A stretch of 64,000 nucleotides of DNA from Defluviibacillus sp043739385 (GCA_043739385.1 JAYUED010000195.1:1-64000), one strand, 5' to 3'. Counted from the first letter of the stretch, positions 51,213 through 60,787 are shown. The notes: generated by a model not told the origin, from the letters alone. Numbers and translations: made by a program.

Positions 51213-51223
51213 TTGCAGTGCAA
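51213..51223. promoter_or_regulatory. TTGCAGTGCAA palindrome upstream of phaZ
   Basis: TTGCA-G-TGCAA lies about 30 bp before the phaZ start. PHB-related regulators (PhaR) recognise TGC-containing dyads in other bacteria, so it is a candidate site. The assignment is only by resemblance. Confidence 0.3.
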
Positions 51224-51282
51224 TATAACAGCAGTATTGATGTTTCATGTGGAGTGAAAACACCAATATGAAGCAAACAATT

Positions 51283-51299
51283 ACATAATTTGATTATGT
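51283..51299. promoter_or_regulatory. ACATAAT-TTG-ATTATGT palindrome upstream of phaZ
   Basis: A perfect 7-bp dyad with a 3-bp spacer sits about 100 bp before phaZ in an AT-rich stretch likely to contain the promoter. The binding protein is unknown. A weaker 9-bp stem (CTGCACTAC / GTAGTGCAG) at 51374-51405 without a T tract follows folD. Confidence 0.35.
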
Positions 51300-51425
51300 T
51301 GTTGCATTTTCAATACCCTCATACCTAAAGAAGGCTTGAAATAAATGCTGTGGGAGTGTGAGAAATTCACTGGCTGCACTACAGTCTTTAGGTGTAGTAG
51401 TGCAGTCCGCGTACAGCTTAATTTG

Positions 51426-52283
51426 TCAAGTCCGCTCTGCTGCTTCTAGTGTATTTACAAGAAGCATCGTGATGGTCATTGGCCCTACACCGCCGGGCAC
51501 GGGGGTGATGTAGCCGGCGACTTCTTTCACACCAGCAAAATCAACGTCACCGCACAGCTTGCCCTCTTCATTGCGGTTCATGCCGACATCAAGTACTACA
51601 GCGCCGGGTTTAACCATGTCGGCGGTCAGCACGTTGCGCTTGCCCACGGCTGCTACGACCACGTCGGCTTGCCGTGTTATGACCTTCAAGTCCTGCGTAC
51701 CACTGTGGCAAATAGTGACGGTGGCATTTTTTTGTAGCAGCATCAACGCCATGGGCTTACCGACTATGTTCGAGCGGCCAATCACCACGGCATGCTTGCC
51801 TTTCAGGTCGTAGCCAATGCTCTCCAGCATTTTTATGCAGCCGTAGGGCGTGCAGGGCCAAAAACCTGGCATTCCCGTCATCAACGCACCAGCGCTGGCG
51901 ATATGGAAGCCGTCTACGTCTTTCAGTGGAGAAATGGCTTCGATCACTTTTTGGGCGTCGATGTGGGCCGGCAGAGGCAGCTGTACCAAGATGCCGTGGA
52001 TGCTGGGGTCGTTGTTCAGCGCCTCAACGCGGGCGAGCAGGGCGGCTTCAGTGAGGGTTGCGTCGTGCTTTTCCAGCAGCGAATAAAGGCCGTTGTCTTC
52101 GCAGGCTTTGACTTTATTGCGCACGTAAACCTGGGAGGCGGCATTGTCACCGACCAAAATCACGGCCAATCCGGGGATGATGCCACGGGCTTTGAGGGCT
52201 GCGGCGCGTTCGGCGACCTGGATACGCAACTGCTTTGAGAGGGCATTGCCGTCGATAAGGTGAGCGGAGGTGGTGGCGGTCAT
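51426..52283 (-). CDS. folD: FolD, methylenetetrahydrofolate dehydrogenase/cyclohydrolase
   Basis: The 285-residue bifunctional enzyme oxidises 5,10-methylene-THF to methenyl-THF (NADP) and hydrolyses that to 10-formyl-THF. The motifs are PGLAVILVGDNAASQVYVRN (catalytic Tyr and Lys in YVRNKVKAC), VQLPLPAHIDAQKVIEAISP, PCTPYGCIKML, AVVIGRSNIVGKPMALMLLQ and the C-terminal PVPGGVGPMTITMLL. It is a single gene between phaZ and the two-component pair. Confidence 0.97.
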   Translation of the reverse strand: MTATTSAHLIDGNALSKQLRIQVAERAAALKARGIIPGLAVILVGDNAASQVYVRNKVKACEDNGLYSLLEKHDATLTEAALLARVEALNNDPSIHGILVQLPLPAHIDAQKVIEAISPLKDVDGFHIASAGALMTGMPGFWPCTPYGCIKMLESIGYDLKGKHAVVIGRSNIVGKPMALMLLQKNATVTICHSGTQDLKVITRQADVVVAAVGKRNVLTADMVKPGAVVLDVGMNRNEEGKLCGDVDFAGVKEVAGYITPVPGGVGPMTITMLLVNTLEAAERT

Positions 52284-52371
52284 ACAGTAAGCCTTTGAAG
52301 TGAAAAACGCCCGTTGCGCAAGACAAACGGGCGTAATTTGCTATTAAAAATATAGCGAATGAATTGTAGCG

Positions 52372-52998
52372 TCAGGATTTTGGTGCGTTCTGTCCAAGGG
52401 CGATTTTCAGCAGGTCAGCTACGGTGTTGGCGTTGAGCTTTTCCATGATGTTGGCGCGGTGCGCTTCCACGGTTTTGATGCTGATACCCAAGTCGTCGGC
52501 AATTTGCTTGTTCAGGCGGCCGGCAACAATGCGTTCCAGTACCTGAGCTTCACGGCTGGTGAGTTTGGACAGCAGTGCGCCCCGGCTGGCGGCCTGTTGG
52601 AAGTCAGCGAAGGCGCTCTTGGCCGTTTCCAGCATGCGCTCAACCAAACTGACCAGCTCTTCCTCTTTGAATGGCTTTTGGATGAAGTCCATTGCACCTT
52701 TTTTCATAGTGTCCACTGCCATAGGTACGTCGCCGTGGCCGGTGATGAACACGATAGGAAGGGGAGAGCGGCGTTCAATCAGGCGATCTTGCAGCTCCAG
52801 ACCCGTCATGCCACCCATGCGGATGTCCACTATCAGGCAAGCCACTTCGCGTGCGTCATAACGCGAGAGAAAGGATTCTGCCGAGTCATAGCAACGCACC
52901 CGGTAGTCTTTACCCTCTAGCAGCCATTGCAAGGAGTCGCGCACGGCCTCGTCGTCGTCTACGACGTAAACAGTGCCTTTTTTGGGAATCAAACTCAT
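52372..52998 (-). CDS. FixJ/NarL-type response regulator
   Basis: The 208-residue response regulator has a receiver domain (VYVVDDDEAVRDSLQWLL, phosphoacceptor Asp in ACLIVDIRMGGMTG, Lys in FIQKPFKEEEL) and a LuxR-type DNA-binding C-terminus (LTSREAQVLERIVAGRLNKQ; ISIKTVEAHRANIMEKL). ATG 52998 is chosen; the frame extends eight residues upstream. It is 71 bp downstream of the sensor kinase gene on the same strand, its likely partner. The pair is divergent from the aceE operon. Confidence 0.92.
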   Translation of the reverse strand: MSLIPKKGTVYVVDDDEAVRDSLQWLLEGKDYRVRCYDSAESFLSRYDAREVACLIVDIRMGGMTGLELQDRLIERRSPLPIVFITGHGDVPMAVDTMKKGAMDFIQKPFKEEELVSLVERMLETAKSAFADFQQAASRGALLSKLTSREAQVLERIVAGRLNKQIADDLGISIKTVEAHRANIMEKLNANTVADLLKIALGQNAPKS

Positions 52999-53069
52999 GC
53001 AGTAATCCTGGGGTCGTCTCAAGGGTTTTATTTAAAGCTGCCGGGGACGGGTTGGCAATCGATTGTGGT

Positions 53070-55571
53070 TCAAACCATTGGTAACCAGAAGGCGAAGCGG
53101 CAGCCTGAAATTTCTGCGCCATTGTAGAGGTTCTCCGCCTGCACCCGCCCTTGGTGCGACTCGATGATAGTGCGGCATAAATTGAGGCCGATACCCATGC
53201 CCTCGGTCTTGGTGGAGAAGAAGGCTTCGTAGAGCCGTTCCATCACTTCGGGCGACAGGCCTTGGCCGGTGTCCATCACCGAAAATTCCACCACGGACTG
53301 CTTGTCTACTTGCTTGGGTACTACGCGCAGCTCGACACTGCGTCCCCCCGTGGCGCGTTGGGCGTTGTCTACCGATTCGGCGGCATTTTTGAGTAAATTA
53401 ACCAGCACCTGCTCAATCAAAATCGGATCTACATGCAGCAGCGGGAGACGCGCGGCAATGTAGTGGTTCAGGCGCACATTGCGGCGGCGCAGCTCGAACC
53501 CAGCCAGCTCAACCGCTTCGTTCACCATAGTGGTCACGTCAGACGGGGTGCGGTTGGGCTCACTGCGTTTCACAAATGAGCGGATGCGCTGGATGATTTG
53601 CCCGGCACGCTGGGCTTGTTTAGCGGTTTTCTCTAGCGCGGCCAGCAGGTCGACTTCCGCGATTTGCTTGCCCTTAATGCGCGACACCATGCCGTTGCAG
53701 TAGTTGTTGATGGCGGTAAGTGGTTGGTTCAGCTCATGCGCCACGCTGGACACCATTTCCCCCATCGTTATGAGGTGGCTGGCAGATTGCGCTCTTTCAG
53801 CTTGCGCAGCAGAGGAGTCTTCGGCCACGCGGCGCGGCGTAATGTTGGTGGCAATGACCATTTGTGCCAAGCGGCCATCCACCCAAGTCAGGTAGCGGGC
53901 CCGTACTTCTAGCCATAAGCCCAGGGTTGGTATAAAAATCTCGGTGCTCTGGGCCTGTACATCGGTCAGAGTGTCTATGGGTAAGCCCATCATCGAGTCC
54001 ACATCGTCAATCGACTCGTAGTGGGGTGAACGCTCCAGCGTACCCGCTTGCATGACCAATTGCGAATGGCCTTCAGTGTCTTGGCCAAACCATTGCTGAT
54101 AGAGCTTATTGGCGTACAGCAGCTCTTTGTTGCCCAGAGGTGCCACGGACACAGCGGCATCCAGGGCCTCCAGCACGGTGGTGAAGCGCTCATACGAGGC
54201 CGAGAGTTGCTCGCGGATACGGTTGGGTTCGGTGATGTCAGTGATCGATGTCATCCAGCCAGTTTGTACGCCGTAAGCGTCTACCAGCGGGGATACATAA
54301 AGTCGCGCATCAAACAAACTGTTGTTGCGGCGCTTTACCCGCACTTGAAAACCTGCTGCTGGTGTGCGCCCGCTCAACTCGTCATCCAGGCGGGCGGCCA
54401 AGTTGTCCCGATCTGCCTCGGGCCAATAGGGATAGGGGGCGGTACGACCCACAATTTCGCTCTCGCTCCACCCCGTCATCTGACAAAAAGCAGCGTTGAT
54501 GTAGGTAATGCGGCCTTGCAAGTCCATCGCCCGCATGCCGGTTGGCATGGAGTTTTCCATGGCCCGGCGAAAGTTGGTTTCGGTCATCAAGGCCTGCTGG
54601 GCATGCAAGCGGCGGCGAGTGTGCCGCCAAGTACCTATTAGCATCCACACAGTCAGTGCGCTCAAGGCCCCGACCAGCCAGAACAAGCTACTGCCCACCA
54701 TGCCCGGTGAGGTGCGCCAAGCTTGCGCGCGTATTACCAGGCCACTGCCAACAGGTGAGATGGGTATCTCATACGTGCTGCCTGGGGTTGACCATGGCAA
54801 CAGCTGCGCGGTTTTAGGACCGGCCGGGATACTGGTACCTGCCAGCACATGGCCTTGGGCATCGAGCAGGGCCACGGCGTATTTAACCCACACATCTGCT
54901 AGTACGCCTAGCTGCAAGATGCTCTCGACGGAATATTCCGCTAGCAGCTCACCGGCCACTCGACCCTGCTTGGGGAAAGGCAGGTGCAGCTCTAGGATTG
55001 CTGGCCGTGCGTGGCGGGCCATGGGCTGGGCGTACACCGGTTGTTGGATTTCGCCAGCAAGAATGAAGCTTTTTTGCGTATCACCAGGTGATAGTAAGTC
55101 GTCCGCGAGGCGCAGCTGCTGGTTGTTCATGCTGGGTACAGCGTAGCTTGCCTTGATGCGGCCTGTTCGATCTACCCAGCTCAGGATGTGCAGTTCGGGG
55201 TACTGGTTCATCAGTGACTCTGCGCGCAGCATGAACTCCTCGGTGTCAATCTCGCTGTTGGCGGTTTCACGAGCCAGGCGCACAAGCTGGTCTTGGCGCT
55301 CCAGCAAGCGCAAACGGATTTGTTGCTGGGCATATTCCACGTCGCGCTTGAGGGCTTCATGCTCGCGTTCCATCTCTTCTAGACGCAGATAGCTGAACGA
55401 CGCCACGATTGCGGCCAAGAACAGCAGCACTGCGGCGATAGGGGCCAGCAGCGCCAAACGGTCTTGCCGTGTTGCGGGCTGGCTGATCCACCAAATTCGC
55501 CACCAGCGGTTGGCGGATTTGCGGCGTTCAGGCCCAGGAAATGGCTTAGGTGAAGGGGGTCGGGCTTGCAT
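53070..55571 (-). CDS. Membrane PAS sensor histidine kinase (FixL/DctS-like)
   Basis: The 833-residue sensor has TM1 about 42-65 (LALLAPIAAVLLFLAAIVAS), a periplasmic region to about 300 and TM2 about 305-325 (SSLFWLVGALSALTVWMLIG). Two PAS domains follow (about 345-470 and 475-600). The kinase core has SVAHELNQPLTAINNYCNGM (phospho-His near 630) and an ATPase domain with NLLKNAAESVDN, DTGQGLSPEVMERLYEAFFS and GMGIGLNLCRTI. The HELNQPL phosphoacceptor type is that of DctB/FixL kinases, which often sense C4-dicarboxylates or redox. It probably phosphorylates the FixJ-type regulator downstream. The stimulus is unknown. Confidence 0.9.
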   Translation of the reverse strand: MQARPPSPKPFPGPERRKSANRWWRIWWISQPATRQDRLALLAPIAAVLLFLAAIVASFSYLRLEEMEREHEALKRDVEYAQQQIRLRLLERQDQLVRLARETANSEIDTEEFMLRAESLMNQYPELHILSWVDRTGRIKASYAVPSMNNQQLRLADDLLSPGDTQKSFILAGEIQQPVYAQPMARHARPAILELHLPFPKQGRVAGELLAEYSVESILQLGVLADVWVKYAVALLDAQGHVLAGTSIPAGPKTAQLLPWSTPGSTYEIPISPVGSGLVIRAQAWRTSPGMVGSSLFWLVGALSALTVWMLIGTWRHTRRRLHAQQALMTETNFRRAMENSMPTGMRAMDLQGRITYINAAFCQMTGWSESEIVGRTAPYPYWPEADRDNLAARLDDELSGRTPAAGFQVRVKRRNNSLFDARLYVSPLVDAYGVQTGWMTSITDITEPNRIREQLSASYERFTTVLEALDAAVSVAPLGNKELLYANKLYQQWFGQDTEGHSQLVMQAGTLERSPHYESIDDVDSMMGLPIDTLTDVQAQSTEIFIPTLGLWLEVRARYLTWVDGRLAQMVIATNITPRRVAEDSSAAQAERAQSASHLITMGEMVSSVAHELNQPLTAINNYCNGMVSRIKGKQIAEVDLLAALEKTAKQAQRAGQIIQRIRSFVKRSEPNRTPSDVTTMVNEAVELAGFELRRRNVRLNHYIAARLPLLHVDPILIEQVLVNLLKNAAESVDNAQRATGGRSVELRVVPKQVDKQSVVEFSVMDTGQGLSPEVMERLYEAFFSTKTEGMGIGLNLCRTIIESHQGRVQAENLYNGAEISGCRFAFWLPMV

Positions 55572-55778
55572 TCGCGGGAGTGTAGGCGAGTGTTAGAAAA
55601 ATGCTCGGTACTTACCCGCGTCTTACAAGTATTTACCCCATCTTTGGCTCGAAATACGCAGTCTTACGCATTAAATTTCACATAATGAGATGATTAATCA
55701 CTATTTGAAATTTTTTGAAATCATGAGAGAATAGACTTACACCACTAAATCACGACCTCAATTTTTTAGGAGACAAGC
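55572..55778. promoter_or_regulatory. Divergent promoter region between the sensor kinase and aceE
   Basis: About 207 bp, AT-rich in its right half. Candidate aceE promoter elements are a TTGAAA near 55703 and a TAGACT near 55732, with a spacer longer than ideal. An AGGAGA ribosome-binding site lies at about 55770. Repeated TTAC/GTAA blocks (TACTTACCCG, CTTACAAGTATTTACC) occur near 55612-55635. No element is certain. Confidence 0.35.
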
Positions 55779-58496
55779 ATGTCAGCTATGCCACAGAACC
55801 TGTCTGGTGCGTCTGTCAATGACGCAGATAGCCAAGAAACCCGCGAATGGATGGACGCTTTGTCCGCCGTTATTGAGGCTGAAGGCCCAGAACGCGCCCA
55901 TTATTTGCTAGAGCAGTTGCTGGAGCATGCACGCCAAAGTAGCATTGACATGCCGTTTTCCGCTAACACGGGTTATGTAAACACCATTGAGCCGTCCCAA
56001 GAAGCGCGCTGCACAGGCAATATTGAAATTGAAGAGCGCTTGCGCTCATACATGCGCTGGAACGCCATGGCGATGGTGGTTAAGGCCAATCGTCACCATC
56101 CTGTCGATGGTGGCGATTTAGGCGGTCATATCGGTTCGTTCGCGTCGCTCGCTCACATGTTTGGTGCGGGCTTTAACCATTTTTGGCATGCCGAGAGTGC
56201 TGAGCCTGGAAAAGAGCATGGAGGCGACTGCCTTTATATCCAGGGCCACGTATCGCCCGGCGTCTACGCCCGCGCTTACCTGGAAGGCCGCTTGAGCGAA
56301 GAGCAGTTGCTCAACTTCCGGCAAGAAGTGGACGGCAAGGGTCTGTCAAGCTACCCGCACCCCAAGCTGATGCCTGAGTTTTGGCAGTTCCCTACAGTCT
56401 CTATGGGCCTTGGCCCTTTAATGGCTATTTACCAAGCCCGCTTTCTGAAATACCTGCATGCCCGGGGTATTGCCAACACCGAAAACCGCAAGGTATGGGT
56501 ATTTTGTGGCGACGGTGAGATGGACGAAGTCGAATCGTTGGGTGCGATTGGCTTAGCCTCACGTGAAAACCTCGACAACCTGATCTTCGTTATCAACTGC
56601 AATTTGCAGCGCCTGGATGGTCCTGTGCGCGGTAACGGCAAGATCGTGCAAGAGCTGGAAGGCGAATTCCGTGGTGCAGGCTGGAACGTCATCAAGCTGC
56701 TGTGGGGAAGTGAGTGGGATCCGCTCTTGGCCCGCGACAAGGACGGCGCGCTTAAAAAGCTGATGATGGAAACGCTGGATGGCGATTACCAGGCTTTCAA
56801 AGCCAACGACGGCGCTTATGTACGTAAACATTTCTTCGGTCGCGATCCCCGCACGCTAGAGATGGTTGCTCATATGACGGACGACGAAATTTTTGCGCTC
56901 AAGCGCGGGGGGCACGACGCGAAGAAGGTCTACGCGGCCTTTGACGCTGCCGTCAATCACAAAAACCAGCCGACCGTGTTGCTTATCAAGACCGTCAAAG
57001 GTTTTGGTATGGGTAAGAGCGGTGAAGGCAAAAACAACGTTCATCAGACCAAAAAGCTTACTGACGAAGACATCAAGATCTTCCGCGATCGTTTTAATAT
57101 TCCGATTCCTGATAGCCAGCTGGCTGAAATTCCGTTCTACAAGCCGGCTGACGACACGCCCGAAATGCGCTACCTCCACGAGCGCCGTGCCGCACTCGGC
57201 GGCTACTTGCCGCACCGCCGCGTCAAAGCGGATGAGCAGTTCACGGTTCCCTCGCTGGAAACCTTCAAAAGCGTGATCGAGCCGACCGCTGAAGGCCGTG
57301 AAATCTCCACAACACAAGCCTATGTGCGCTTCTTGACCACGCTACTGCGCGACCAAGCCCTCGGCCCACGCGTCGTGCCTATCTTGGTGGACGAAGCCCG
57401 CACATTCGGTATGGAAGGTTTGTTCCGCCAGATTGGTATTTACAACCCCGCAGGTCAGCAGTACACACCAGTCGATAAAGACCAGGTGATGTACTACCGC
57501 GAAGACAAGGCCGGTCAAATTCTGCAAGAAGGTATCAATGAAGCTGGTGGTATGTCCAGCTGGATTGCTGCTGCTACCAGCTACAGCACCAGCAACCGGA
57601 TCATGATCCCGTTCTACGTGTACTACTCGATGTTTGGCTTCCAGCGCGTTGGCGATCTGGCTTGGGCTGCGGGTGATATGCAAGCGCGTGGTTTCTTGTT
57701 GGGCGGAACCTCGGGACGTACCACGCTGAATGGCGAAGGCTTGCAGCACGAAGACGGTCATAGCCACATCATGGCGGGTACCATTCCTAACTGCATCAGC
57801 TACGACCCCACCTTTGCCCACGAAGTCGGCGTTATCTTGCACCACGGCATGAAGCGCATGGTCGAGAAGCAAGACAACGTTTATTACTACCTGACCCTGT
57901 TGAATGAAAACTACCCCATGCCCGGCCTCACTGCTGGCACGGAAGAGCAGATCATCAAGGGCATGTACGAATGCAAAAAAGGCGGCAGCCACACTAACCG
58001 CGTTCAACTGCTCGGTTCTGGCACCATACTGCGCGAATCTATTGCGGCACAAGAACTGCTGGAAAACGACTGGGGTATTTCCGCTGACGTGTGGAGCTGC
58101 CCTAGCTTTAACGAGCTGACCCGCGAAGGCCAGGACGCAGATCGCTTCAACCTGTTGCACCCAATGGATGCTCCCCGTGTCTCCTTCGTGGCCCAGCAGC
58201 TCTCTGGCAGCACTGGCCCCGTGGTGGCATCAACTGACTACATGAAGGCTTACGCTGAGCAAATTCGCCCTTTCATACCTAAGGGTCGTACCTACAAAGT
58301 GCTGGGAACCGATGGCTTTGGTCGTAGCGATTTCCGCTCAAAACTGCGTGAGCACTTCGAGATCAACCGTCACTACATCGTGGTAGCCGCTCTTAAAGCG
58401 CTGAGCGAAGATGGCGAGGTGCCTGGTAGCCGCGTGTTGGAGGCCATCACGAAGTACGGTATCAAGACCGACAAGATCAACCCGTTGTACGCCTAA
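55779..58496 (+). CDS. aceE: Pyruvate dehydrogenase E1 component (homodimeric)
   Basis: The 905-residue homodimer-type E1 is thiamine-diphosphate dependent: VWVFCGDGEMDEVESLGAIG and NLDNLIFVINCNLQRLDGPV form the GDG...NCN cofactor motif. Also seen are RHHPVDGGDLGGHIGSF-type PVDGGDLGGHIGSFASLAHM and YYYLTLLNENYPMPG. It decarboxylates pyruvate and acetylates the lipoyl groups of E2 in the cytoplasm. It is the first gene of aceE-aceF-BPH-lpd, with AGGAGA upstream of its ATG. Confidence 0.97.
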   Translation: MSAMPQNLSGASVNDADSQETREWMDALSAVIEAEGPERAHYLLEQLLEHARQSSIDMPFSANTGYVNTIEPSQEARCTGNIEIEERLRSYMRWNAMAMVVKANRHHPVDGGDLGGHIGSFASLAHMFGAGFNHFWHAESAEPGKEHGGDCLYIQGHVSPGVYARAYLEGRLSEEQLLNFRQEVDGKGLSSYPHPKLMPEFWQFPTVSMGLGPLMAIYQARFLKYLHARGIANTENRKVWVFCGDGEMDEVESLGAIGLASRENLDNLIFVINCNLQRLDGPVRGNGKIVQELEGEFRGAGWNVIKLLWGSEWDPLLARDKDGALKKLMMETLDGDYQAFKANDGAYVRKHFFGRDPRTLEMVAHMTDDEIFALKRGGHDAKKVYAAFDAAVNHKNQPTVLLIKTVKGFGMGKSGEGKNNVHQTKKLTDEDIKIFRDRFNIPIPDSQLAEIPFYKPADDTPEMRYLHERRAALGGYLPHRRVKADEQFTVPSLETFKSVIEPTAEGREISTTQAYVRFLTTLLRDQALGPRVVPILVDEARTFGMEGLFRQIGIYNPAGQQYTPVDKDQVMYYREDKAGQILQEGINEAGGMSSWIAAATSYSTSNRIMIPFYVYYSMFGFQRVGDLAWAAGDMQARGFLLGGTSGRTTLNGEGLQHEDGHSHIMAGTIPNCISYDPTFAHEVGVILHHGMKRMVEKQDNVYYYLTLLNENYPMPGLTAGTEEQIIKGMYECKKGGSHTNRVQLLGSGTILRESIAAQELLENDWGISADVWSCPSFNELTREGQDADRFNLLHPMDAPRVSFVAQQLSGSTGPVVASTDYMKAYAEQIRPFIPKGRTYKVLGTDGFGRSDFRSKLREHFEINRHYIVVAALKALSEDGEVPGSRVLEAITKYGIKTDKINPLYA

Positions 58497-58514
58497 CCAT
58501 CAAGAGAGATCAAT

Positions 58515-60203
58515 ATGGCAAACGTAGAAATTCAAGTTCCCGACATTGGTGACTTCGATGAAGTAACCGTGATTGAGCTCATGGTGAAACCAGGGGACAC
58601 GGTGAAAGCTGACCAGTCGCTCATTACCGTCGAATCCGACAAAGCGTCGATGGAGATTCCCTCCAGCCATGCCGGCGTGGTGAAAGAGTTGCGCATCAAG
58701 CTGGGCGATAAAGTCAAGCAGGGTTCCATCGTGTTGGTGCTGGAAACCGAGGAGGGTAGCGCCGTTGCCTCTGCCCCCGTTTCAGCATCTAATCCTGCAC
58801 CAGTAAAGGCTGCATCTGCACCATCTGCTCCTGTAGTTGTAGCGTCCGTTGCAGTTGTTGCAAGCGTAGGCCTGATCGAAGTTCGTGTGCCCGACATCGG
58901 CGACTTCAAAGACGTGTCTGTGATCGAACTGCTGGTGAAAGTGGGCGATACCATCAAGGCCGAGCAATCGCTGATGACGGTGGAGTCCGACAAAGCCGCT
59001 ATGGAGATTCCCTCGTCTTCGGCAGGTGTCATCAAAGAACTCAAGGTCAAGCTCGGTGACAAGGTCAATATTGGCGATTTGGTGGTAATTTTGGAAAGTG
59101 CAGTTGCTGCATCGGCCTCTCCAGCACCAGCAACCCAAGCCGCTATCCCCGCCATGGCTCAGGCAGCACCTGCAGCAGCTATAACTTCGGTAGCAGCTCC
59201 AATAGTCGCCACGTCCCCTGTTGCCGCTAGCGTCCCCGCTCATGACCCCACCGCTCTCGTGTTGCACCTGCCGCATGCCAGCCCCTCCGTGCGCAAGTTC
59301 GCTCGCGAACTCGGCGTGCCGTTGGACGAACTCAAAGGGACAGGCCACAAGGGCCGGATCACCGAAAGTGACGTGCAAGGCTTCACCAAGTCCGTCATGG
59401 CTGGTGCAGTACAAACCAAGGCCCAGGTATCGAACGCACCCAAGTCCGCAGTAGGCGGCGACGGTGGTGGTCTGGGTCTGCTGGCTTGGCCCAAGGTCGA
59501 CTTTGCCAAGTTCGGCCCGGTCGAGCGCAAGGACATATCACGCATCAAGAAGATCAGTGGCGCAAATCTTCACCGCAATTGGGTCATCATTCCGCACGTC
59601 ACCAACCACGACGACTGCGACATCACCGACCTGGAAGCCTTCCGCGTCAGCATGAACAAGGAGAATGAGAAAGCGGGTATCAAGCTCACCATGCTCGCAT
59701 TCATGATCAAAGCCAGCGTGGCCGCACTCAAGAAGTTCCCCGATTTCAATAGCTCTCTGGACGGCGACCAACTGGTGGTGAAGCAGTACTTCAACATCGG
59801 TTTTGCGGCAGATACACCGAACGGCTTGGTCGTCCCTGTCATCAAAGACGCGGACAAAAAAGGCGTTATGCAAATCTCAACCGAAATGGGTGAGCTGGCC
59901 AAGAAGGCCCGTGACGGTAAGCTAGGCCCGGCGGACATGAGTGGTGCCTGCTTCACGATTTCCAGCTTGGGTGGTATTGGCGGGCGGTACTTCACGCCGA
60001 TCATCAACGCCCCTGAAGTTGCAATCATGGGTGTGTGCAAGAGTGCAATTGAGCCAAAGTGGGATGGCAAAGCGTTCCAGCCACGTCTCATGCTGCCTTT
60101 GAGCCTGAGTTGGGATCACCGCGTGATCGACGGCGCTTCTGCGGCTCGTTTCAATGCATTCTTTGGTCAAGTTTTGACTGACTTTCGTCGCGTCCTACTG
60201 TAA
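58515..60203 (+). CDS. aceF: Pyruvate dehydrogenase E2 (dihydrolipoamide acetyltransferase)
   Basis: The 562-residue E2 contains two lipoyl domains (VESDKASMEIPSSHAG near 35 and VESDKAAMEIPSSSAG near 155; lysine of DKA lipoylated), Ala/Pro/Val linkers and an E1/E3-binding domain near 255-290 (SPSVRKFARELGVPLDELKG). The catalytic domain ends with LSLSWDHRVIDGASAARFNA, the HxxxDG active site. It forms the complex core and transfers acetyl to CoA. Its stop codon overlaps the next gene's start (TAATG), so the proteasome-like gene is translationally coupled to it. Confidence 0.96.
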   Translation: MANVEIQVPDIGDFDEVTVIELMVKPGDTVKADQSLITVESDKASMEIPSSHAGVVKELRIKLGDKVKQGSIVLVLETEEGSAVASAPVSASNPAPVKAASAPSAPVVVASVAVVASVGLIEVRVPDIGDFKDVSVIELLVKVGDTIKAEQSLMTVESDKAAMEIPSSSAGVIKELKVKLGDKVNIGDLVVILESAVAASASPAPATQAAIPAMAQAAPAAAITSVAAPIVATSPVAASVPAHDPTALVLHLPHASPSVRKFARELGVPLDELKGTGHKGRITESDVQGFTKSVMAGAVQTKAQVSNAPKSAVGGDGGGLGLLAWPKVDFAKFGPVERKDISRIKKISGANLHRNWVIIPHVTNHDDCDITDLEAFRVSMNKENEKAGIKLTMLAFMIKASVAALKKFPDFNSSLDGDQLVVKQYFNIGFAADTPNGLVVPVIKDADKKGVMQISTEMGELAKKARDGKLGPADMSGACFTISSLGGIGGRYFTPIINAPEVAIMGVCKSAIEPKWDGKAFQPRLMLPLSLSWDHRVIDGASAARFNAFFGQVLTDFRRVLL

Positions 60204-60787
60204 TGACCACCGTCGTTGTCGTTAAAAAGAATGGTCAAGTTGCCATCGCCGCCGATACCTTGGTGACGTTTGGCGACACCAAGCTGGGGCCTCGCTTTGA
60301 GGCCAACAGCAAGATTGTTATGGTCGATACGTTGGTGGGACCGACCTATATTGGTTCGGCGGGCACGGTTGCGCACTTTCCCGTACTGCGCCGGGCTTTG
60401 AACAGTTTGTCCCTTGAACAGCGCCTACTGGGCAGCAAGGACGAAGTGTTCGACACCTTCACCCGGCTGCATCCCTTGCTCAAAGAAAATTTCTTTTTGC
60501 AGACCAAAGAAGACGATAACGACCCCTATGAGTCCAGTCAGTTCAGCGTGCTGGTGGCCAATGCCACCGGCATCTACGGCCTCTACAGCTACCGTGAAGT
60601 CTTTGAGTTCAAAGAGTTCTGGGGCATAGGCTCAGGCCGTAGCTTCGCCCTCGGTGCCATGCAAGCGGTGTGGCCCAAAGCTAAAACTGCTAAAGAAGTA
60701 GCCGTCGCAGGTATTACCGCAGGCTGCGAATTCGACAAAAGCTCTGGTCTTCCTGTGGACGTGTTCACCCTCAAGCTCAAGACCTGA
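60203..60787 (+). CDS. Betaproteobacterial proteasome homologue (BPH), HslV-like peptidase
   Basis: The 194-residue protein is an N-terminal-nucleophile hydrolase of the proteasome beta/HslV fold. After Met removal it starts TTVVVVKKNGQVAIAADT. Thr1 and Asp17 align with the catalytic Thr1 and Asp17 of HslV, and Lys36 (NSKI, after a 3-residue insertion) with Lys33. YIGSAGTVAHFPVLRRAL matches the AGxxAD region, and FWGIGSGRSFALGAMQA matches the IGSGG block. The length differs a little from HslV (about 175), as expected for the BPH group described in betaproteobacteria. The start overlaps the aceF stop by one base. No HslU-type ATPase is nearby, so it may act alone or with another unfoldase. Function in the PDH operon is unknown. 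Confidence 0.85.
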   Translation: MTTVVVVKKNGQVAIAADTLVTFGDTKLGPRFEANSKIVMVDTLVGPTYIGSAGTVAHFPVLRRALNSLSLEQRLLGSKDEVFDTFTRLHPLLKENFFLQTKEDDNDPYESSQFSVLVANATGIYGLYSYREVFEFKEFWGIGSGRSFALGAMQAVWPKAKTAKEVAVAGITAGCEFDKSSGLPVDVFTLKLKT

